Shown piece after piece: positions 5,965 to 7,812 of a stretch of 7,812 nucleotides of DNA. Location: assembly GCA_003648225.1 (NCBI GenBank), contig QMOL01000135.1:1-7812 (forward strand), read 5' to 3'. The translations under genes were made by a program, and so were the position numbers. The notes beneath the pieces were generated by a model. It made no database searches. It saw only the letters and a program-made list of their open reading frames with translations, and had not been told where the DNA came from. The stretch comes from Chlamydiota bacterium (GTDB lineage Bacteria > Auribacterota > UBA3054 > B51-G9). The number at the start of each line of letters is the position of its first letter. Position 1 is the first letter of the stretch.

Positions 5965-6345
5965 TTATTTTGCTTCGACTTTCGCCGGAGCATTTGCTTT
6001 TTGTGTTATAGTCGATATTGATGATTTAGCGAGCTCTACACGTGTGTGGTCATCAATCTGCACCCGCACACTGTTATCTTTCACCTGCTTAACTTCACCG
6101 TAGATACCGCCGATAGTGATAATTTTATCACCTTCTTCCACTGAATTTAGCATTGCAGTTTTTTCTTTCTGTTTCTTCTGTTGCGGCCGTATCATCAGAA
6201 AATACATAATGACGAAAATACCGCCAATAAGTATTAAAGGACTTAATCCTCCTTTTTTACCGCCGGCAGGAGCTGCTGCTCCTTCGGCAAGAACGGGCAT
6301 AGCGGAAAGCAAGAAAACAGATATAGTTAATAATAATTTTTTCAT
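5965..6345 (-). CDS. yajC: YajC, Sec translocon accessory subunit
   Basis: YajC is a small inner-membrane protein that associates with SecDF and SecYEG. The 126-residue product has a signal-peptide-like N-terminus (MKKLLLTISVF, ending MPVLA near residue 20), an Ala/Gly/Lys linker, one membrane helix (about 34-52), the hallmark RPQQKKQKE just after it, and a compact cytoplasmic domain with EEGDKIITIGGIYGEV and VRVQIDDHTRVEL. The family usually has 85-115 residues, often with only a short N-terminus before the helix; the cleavable-looking signal here would place the linker outside and the C-terminal domain in the cytoplasm, as known for Escherichia coli YajC. There is no Shine-Dalgarno; the ATG follows an A-rich leader, yet gives a natural Met-Lys-Lys start. 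It lies 49 bases after hppA and 68 bases before secDF, probably in one transcript. Confidence 0.95.
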   Translation of the reverse strand: MKKLLLTISVFLLSAMPVLAEGAAAPAGGKKGGLSPLILIGGIFVIMYFLMIRPQQKKQKEKTAMLNSVEEGDKIITIGGIYGEVKQVKDNSVRVQIDDHTRVELAKSSISTITQKANAPAKVEAK

Positions 6346-6394
6346 TTTTATTTTTTGTGTTTTTTATTAAATAATAAGTCCTATAAAATTTATC

Positions 6395-7812
6395 TTATTT
6401 ATTTATTAATCCAAGCCATCCTTGAATTATAGGTGAGAACTTTACCACTACCGGAGCAAAAACCACACTTACCATACTCATTAGTTTGATAAGTATATTA
6501 AGCGAAGGACCTGATGTATCTTTACAAGGATCACCGACAGTATCACCGACAACAGCAGCTTTGTGTGCGTTAGAGCCTTTTCCTCCATAATGACCTTTTT
6601 CGATAAATTTTTTCGCGTTATCCCAAGCTCCGCCGGCATTATTCAACATACATGCCAGAACAAAACCTGATGTTAGCCCTCCAACAAGAAGACCTATTAC
6701 TCCCGGAACACCAAGAATTAACCCGGTAACAACAGGAATAATTATTGCCAGTAAAGATGGTATAAGCATTTCCTTTTGAGCGCCCGCGGTGGAAATATCT
6801 ACGCATCGCGCGTAATCCGGCGTTCCGCTTCCATCCATAATACCGGGGATTTCCTTGAATTGACGACGAACTTCATTCACCATTGCTCCGGCTGCGCGAC
6901 CAACTGCTTTCATTGTCATAGCGCAGAATACGAAAGCCATCATAGCACCGATAAAAATTCCGCAGAGTAAAAGCGGGTTCATAATATGCAGGTTATAATT
7001 TTTCACAAAGTCCATAATTTCAGCATTGGAAGCTAAAACAGCTTTCCCGGCTTTAGATACGCCGAGGTCGCTTGTAAATCCCATGAAAATTTTATCAATG
7101 CTTGTTTCTGAAAGTCTTCCAACCCAAATTTTTATTTCTTGAACATATGCGGCAAGCAAAGCCATTGCTGTAAGAGCGGCGGAACCGATAGCAAAGCCTT
7201 TTCCTGTAGCTGCAGTAGTATTTCCAAGACTATCCAAAGCATCGGTTCTTTCTCTGACGTCTTCGCCCAGGCCGCACATTTCAGCATTACCGCCGGCATT
7301 ATCAGCAATAGGACCGTAAGCATCTGTCGCGAGAGTAATTCCAAGAGTCGCAAGCATACCTACAGCGGCGAATCCTACACCGTAGAGTCCCATTCCCATA
7401 TTATGAAAGCCGCCTGCGAAGCCGAACGCGCAAAGTATGCCTATAACGATTGTGATAACCGGGATTCCCGCTGAAAACATTCCAACAGCAAGTCCGTCAA
7501 TAATAGTTGTTGCCGATCCCATCTGTGTTTGCTCCGCGATGCCTTTTGTGGGAGCATATTCATCAGAAGTATAATACTCAGTTGCTTGTCCAATAATTAC
7601 TCCTGCCAGCAAGCCTGAAACAACCGATCCGAAAATTCCCCATCCAAGGCCTAAAAAGTGACAAACTGCCGCTACCGCGACAAGAATAAAGACAGAACTG
7701 CCAAGAGTTCCTGTCAATAAAGATCTGAGTAAATCTTTTTGAGTGGCTCCTTCTTTACAGCGCACCATAAAAATACCTACTATTGAAAGTATTATACCCA
7801 CTCCCGCTACTG
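6395..7812 (-). CDS. hppA: Membrane-bound ion-pumping pyrophosphatase, C-terminal 471 residues (cut by window edge)
   Basis: HppA hydrolyses pyrophosphate and pumps H+ or Na+ across the membrane. The visible part is about the last two thirds of a protein usually near 700 residues. Numbering from the first full codon, active-site motifs are DNAGGNAEM (170-178), NNAGGAWDNAKK (390-401) and HKAAVVGD, then TVGDPCKDTSGPS (416-436). Many membrane helices lie between them. GNTTAATGK (196-204) has Ala and Gly where K+-independent enzymes carry Lys and Thr, marking the K+-dependent subfamily, which includes Na+ pumps. The residues that separate Na+ from H+ transport and the first catalytic loop lie beyond the right edge. 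The frame stays open to the edge; a GTG at 7801 is internal, since VAGVGI before and through it fits the family. It ends 49 bases before yajC with no clear terminator. Confidence 0.96.
   Translation of the reverse strand, partial: VAGVGIILSIVGIFMVRCKEGATQKDLLRSLLTGTLGSSVFILVAVAAVCHFLGLGWGIFGSVVSGLLAGVIIGQATEYYTSDEYAPTKGIAEQTQMGSATTIIDGLAVGMFSAGIPVITIVIGILCAFGFAGGFHNMGMGLYGVGFAAVGMLATLGITLATDAYGPIADNAGGNAEMCGLGEDVRERTDALDSLGNTTAATGKGFAIGSAALTAMALLAAYVQEIKIWVGRLSETSIDKIFMGFTSDLGVSKAGKAVLASNAEIMDFVKNYNLHIMNPLLLCGIFIGAMMAFVFCAMTMKAVGRAAGAMVNEVRRQFKEIPGIMDGSGTPDYARCVDISTAGAQKEMLIPSLLAIIIPVVTGLILGVPGVIGLLVGGLTSGFVLACMLNNAGGAWDNAKKFIEKGHYGGKGSNAHKAAVVGDTVGDPCKDTSGPSLNILIKLMSMVSVVFAPVVVKFSPIIQGWLGLINK

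Noticed and set aside
6346..6394. A terminator between hppA and yajC (AATAAG...CTTATT)
   Set aside because: Only six A/T-rich pairs around a loop of about 15 bases with no proper T-run; too weak to call.
4426..7353. Minus-strand frames at 4426-4644 and 7132-7353
   Set aside because: They are alternate-frame readings inside secDF and hppA, both of which are uninterrupted there.
1592..7474. Plus-strand open frames of about 60-110 codons (for example 4796-5128 and 7139-7474)
   Set aside because: All lie opposite strongly recognisable minus-strand genes, show no family motifs and have biased compositions expected of antisense frames.
7799..7801. GTG at 7801 as the true start of hppA
   Set aside because: The frame continues to the window edge with residues (VAG before VGI) typical of the family interior, and the catalytic N-terminal third is missing.

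Overview
The window is a low-G+C bacterial chromosomal segment whose genes all lie on the minus strand. In transcription order (right to left) they are: hppA (membrane pyrophosphatase, cut by the right edge), yajC, a fused secDF, rfbB (dTDP-glucose 4,6-dehydratase), a SagB-type nitroreductase-family flavoprotein, a lipoprotein that reads as a YnbE–YdbL fusion, and ackA (acetate kinase, cut by the left edge). No tRNA, rRNA, CRISPR, transposase or phage gene is visible. The longest spacer is about 136 bases.

The organism is probably a diderm (Gram-negative) bacterium, because the YnbE/YdbL pair belongs to outer-membrane lipid homeostasis and the lipoprotein has Ser at +2. A single-chain SecDF, a K+-dependent-type pyrophosphatase and acetate kinase together suggest a fermentative or energy-limited lineage, perhaps Omnitrophota or another PVC-related group. 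That placement is a low-confidence inference. Translation signals are mixed: ackA, the fusion lipoprotein and secDF have Shine-Dalgarno-like sequences, while yajC, rfbB and sagB do not.

Layout: positions 7812-5896 hold hppA, yajC and the start of secDF, with short gaps (49 and 68 bases) that could form one transcript for ion pumping and ion-driven protein export. An imperfect AT-rich hairpin lies between yajC and secDF. A 136-base AT-rich spacer separates secDF from rfbB. A strong intrinsic terminator follows rfbB, only 21 bases before the sagB start codon. The left 1.1 kb holds the fusion lipoprotein and ackA, each preceded by a spacer with a possible promoter and short repeats.

Most of the window is housekeeping. 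The most notable item is the fused YnbE–YdbL lipoprotein, which keeps a signal-peptide-like stretch and an in-frame ATG at the junction. I do not see a convincing new multi-gene system. The repeats, hairpin and start-site observations are modest.
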